Positions 5,849 through 6,529 of a stretch of 6,529 bases of DNA are shown here, in pieces. Origin of the DNA: Bacillota bacterium (GTDB lineage: Bacteria > Bacillota > Negativicutes > Sporomusales > Sporomusaceae). The translations under genes and the position numbers were made by a program. A model generated the notes under the pieces. That model was not told where the DNA came from and searched no databases. It saw only the letters and a program-made list of their open reading frames with translations. Location: positions 1 through 6,529 of the forward strand of contig JAEWGR010000074.1 in the NCBI GenBank assembly GCA_023388195.1, read 5' to 3'. Position 1 is the first letter of the stretch, and every line of letters begins with the position of its first letter.

Positions 5849-5876
5849 CCAATAATGTTATTAAGGGGGTTATGCA

Positions 5877-6020
5877 ATGGGCGGGAGAACTCTCGATCAG
5901 TTTCGTAGCCGGCAGCGGGCCAAGTCTAAAGGATCTCAATCCACTCAACAAACGCCTAAAACTGCTGACGAATATCAACACAAGCACACTAAGCCTACCC
6001 AAAATCCGGAAGAAGTCTAG
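5877..6020 (+). CDS. 47-residue hydrophilic, basic, probably disordered protein of unknown function
   Basis: The ATG at 5877 follows AAGGGGG (5863-5869) by seven bases and opens 47 codons to TAG 6018-6020. The peptide starts MGGRTLDQFRSRQRAKSK, then becomes rich in Gln, Thr, Lys, Pro and His. It has seven Gln, six Thr, nine Lys/Arg, a single Phe and no cysteine or tryptophan. No membrane segment or signal peptide is present, so a soluble, largely unfolded peptide is expected, perhaps nucleic-acid binding. The shape recalls small spore or stress proteins, but I recognise no family. A competing ATG at 5872 in another frame would be two bases from the Shine-Dalgarno and read through the terminator, so I prefer this frame. 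It has its own promoter and a palindromic operator candidate. Confidence 0.6.
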   Translation: MGGRTLDQFRSRQRAKSKGSQSTQQTPKTADEYQHKHTKPTQNPEEV

Positions 6021-6051
6021 CCCCAACGAATTGACAGCTTTCCGTTTTTTT
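6007..6051 (+). terminator. Possible intrinsic terminator at the end of the 47-residue gene
   Basis: CGGAAG near 6007-6012 can pair with CTTTCCG (6038-6044, one G-U pair), with an inner GTC/GAC pairing. Seven Ts (6045-6051) follow at once. The stem is short and interrupted, but the T-tract and the position overlapping the stop codon are right for a terminator. Confidence 0.4.
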
Positions 6052-6056
6052 GTTAC

Positions 6057-6096
6057 AGGTGAATGGACCTCCGTATAAGCGGAGGTCCATTCACCT
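6057..6096 (+). terminator. 17-bp perfect hairpin with 6-nt loop, probable terminator
   Basis: Positions 6057-6073 (AGGTGAATGGACCTCCG) are exactly complementary to 6080-6096, with loop TATAAG. The tail (TTGCTCTTAATGG) is only moderately T-rich on the plus strand. On the minus strand the stem is followed by A-rich sequence, so it cannot be an intrinsic terminator there. It may back up the T-tract terminator just before it, or be a structured RNA element. Confidence 0.6.
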
Positions 6097-6141
6097 TGCT
6101 CTTAATGGTTTAAATATCCAAGCCAGTACCGATCAATTTAA

Positions 6142-6171
6142 TTCACCTTTTACTATCTATGCCAATATAAT
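6142..6171 (+). promoter_or_regulatory. Promoter of the 75-residue gene (TTCACC-18-TATAAT)
   Basis: TATAAT at 6166-6171 is perfect, and TTCACC (6142-6147), 18 bases upstream, matches TTGACA at four positions. Transcription would begin near 6178, about 20 bases before the ATG, leaving room for the AAGGGGGG ribosome binding site. Confidence 0.6.
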
Positions 6172-6197
6172 ATACCAATAAATATAAGGGGGGTATT

Positions 6198-6425
6198 ATG
6201 TTGGCTTCCTACGATAAAATTATAAAATATATTGTAGAAAAATTCCAGCAGGCTCTGTATCCGTTGCAGGAGATAACTAAAAATCAAGAAATTATTATTG
6301 CACAAAACAAGCAAGTAATTGATTTACTGGCCAGTCTAAATAATAGCCGTGAGCATGGTACTGTAGAGGAAGATGTGACACCCAGTGAAACAGACCCTGA
6401 GGCAGATACGCCCATAGAGGCTTAA
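6198..6425 (+). CDS. 75-residue coiled-coil protein with acidic tail, unknown function
   Basis: The ATG at 6198 follows AAGGGGGG with good spacing and encodes 75 residues. Residues about 5-48 form an amphipathic, probably coiled-coil helix (YDKIIKYIVEKFQQAL, then QEITKNQEIIIAQNKQVIDLL) with hydrophobic positions spaced three and four apart. Residues 53-75 are an acidic tail with many Glu, Asp, Pro and Thr. There is no signal peptide and no membrane-spanning segment. Such a shape suggests a small oligomerising adaptor or structural protein, but I recognise no family and assign no function. It has its own promoter and lies after the 47-residue gene with two hairpins between, so the two are probably separate transcripts. 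No clear terminator follows in the remaining 104 bases. Confidence 0.75.
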   Translation: MLASYDKIIKYIVEKFQQALYPLQEITKNQEIIIAQNKQVIDLLASLNNSREHGTVEEDVTPSETDPEADTPIEA

Positions 6426-6529
6426 AGACAGCTCTTACAAGCGCAATTAAGAACTTCAATTTAGAAAACACCACATCCATGTTATTTAATAAACAGTTAA
6501 ATACTCTGTACAAGCACATAGGTTGGGAT
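6426..6529. other. Terminal intergenic stretch, nothing firm
   Basis: No terminator, promoter or RNA structure stands out. An ATG at 6479 opens a frame running off the right edge (MLFNKQLNTLYKHIGWD), but without a ribosome binding site, so it is not called as a gene. Confidence 0.4.

Larger units (their letters stand above)
5567..5876. other. 310-base divergent intergenic region between yhaM and the 47-residue gene
   Basis: I see no convincing gene here. A plus-strand ATG at 5677 opens 28 codons to a TAA at 5761-5763, but it has no ribosome binding site. The region carries the presumed yhaM promoter at its left end and the promoter of the 5877 gene at its right end. Small inverted repeats (CCTG/CAGG around 5597-5610, CTGAC/GTCAG at 5756-5775) are too weak to call as structures. 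An sRNA or a long yhaM leader is possible but not shown by the sequence. Confidence 0.5.

Noticed and set aside
5872..6078. 68-residue frame overlapping the 47-residue gene
   Set aside because: Its ATG is only two bases from the Shine-Dalgarno, and it reads through a T-tract and into the stem of the second hairpin.
5742..6441. Repeat GCTCTTACAAG at 5742-5752 and 6431-6441
   Set aside because: An 11-base match is expected by chance in a window of this size, and the flanks differ.
6479..6529. Possible start of a further gene (MLFNKQLNTLYKHIGWD)
   Set aside because: No ribosome binding site and only 17 codons before the window ends; cannot be supported.

Overview
The window reads as a mid-GC chromosomal segment of a low-GC Gram-positive (Bacillota) bacterium. 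The evidence is a YhaM-type exoribonuclease, a PepT-like/YqjE M20 peptidase close to a DinB polymerase (I recall a similar yqjE...yqjH neighbourhood in Bacillus), a Bacillus-type LexA box (GAAC-N4-GTTC), a DUF2600/YtpB-like terpene synthase end, strong AGGAGG-like ribosome binding sites and TTG/GTG starts. A Negativicutes/Sporomusaceae-like spore former would fit, but that is inference. There are no tRNA or rRNA genes, insertion sequences, CRISPR arrays or prophage genes.

Layout. (1) 1-298, +: C-terminus of a YtpB-like synthase, followed by a short intergenic region that may hide a 37-residue minus-strand ORF (276-389) and ends in a 17-bp perfect hairpin terminator (425-461). (2) 476-1603, -: metallopeptidase of the PepT-like M20 family, with a TTG start and an extended -10 promoter. 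(3) 1678-1995, +: small YkuS/UPF0180-like protein, tail to tail with (4) 2000-3160, -: DNA polymerase IV, whose promoter carries a near-perfect LexA operator, so it should belong to the SOS regulon. (5) 3307-3642, +: small secreted protein of unknown function. It appears cut short by an in-frame TAG, because 26 more sensible codons follow up to a TGA just before a bidirectional terminator (3725-3766). (6) 3769-4527, -: Mrr-like restriction-endonuclease-fold protein whose catalytic acidic residue seems to be missing. (7) 4610-5566, -: YhaM 3'-5' exoribonuclease (OB fold plus HD domain), upstream of and possibly co-transcribed with the Mrr-like gene. (8) 5877-6020 and 6198-6425, +: two very small hydrophilic genes, each with its own AT-rich promoter and G-rich Shine-Dalgarno. 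They are separated by a T-tract terminator candidate and a second 17-bp perfect hairpin.

The conserved genes do ordinary housekeeping: peptide turnover, translesion synthesis and RNA decay. They do not form an obvious single pathway. The parts that deserve attention are the small genes, the interrupted secreted gene, the degenerate nuclease and the regulatory sites. I do not see a convincing new multi-gene system here.
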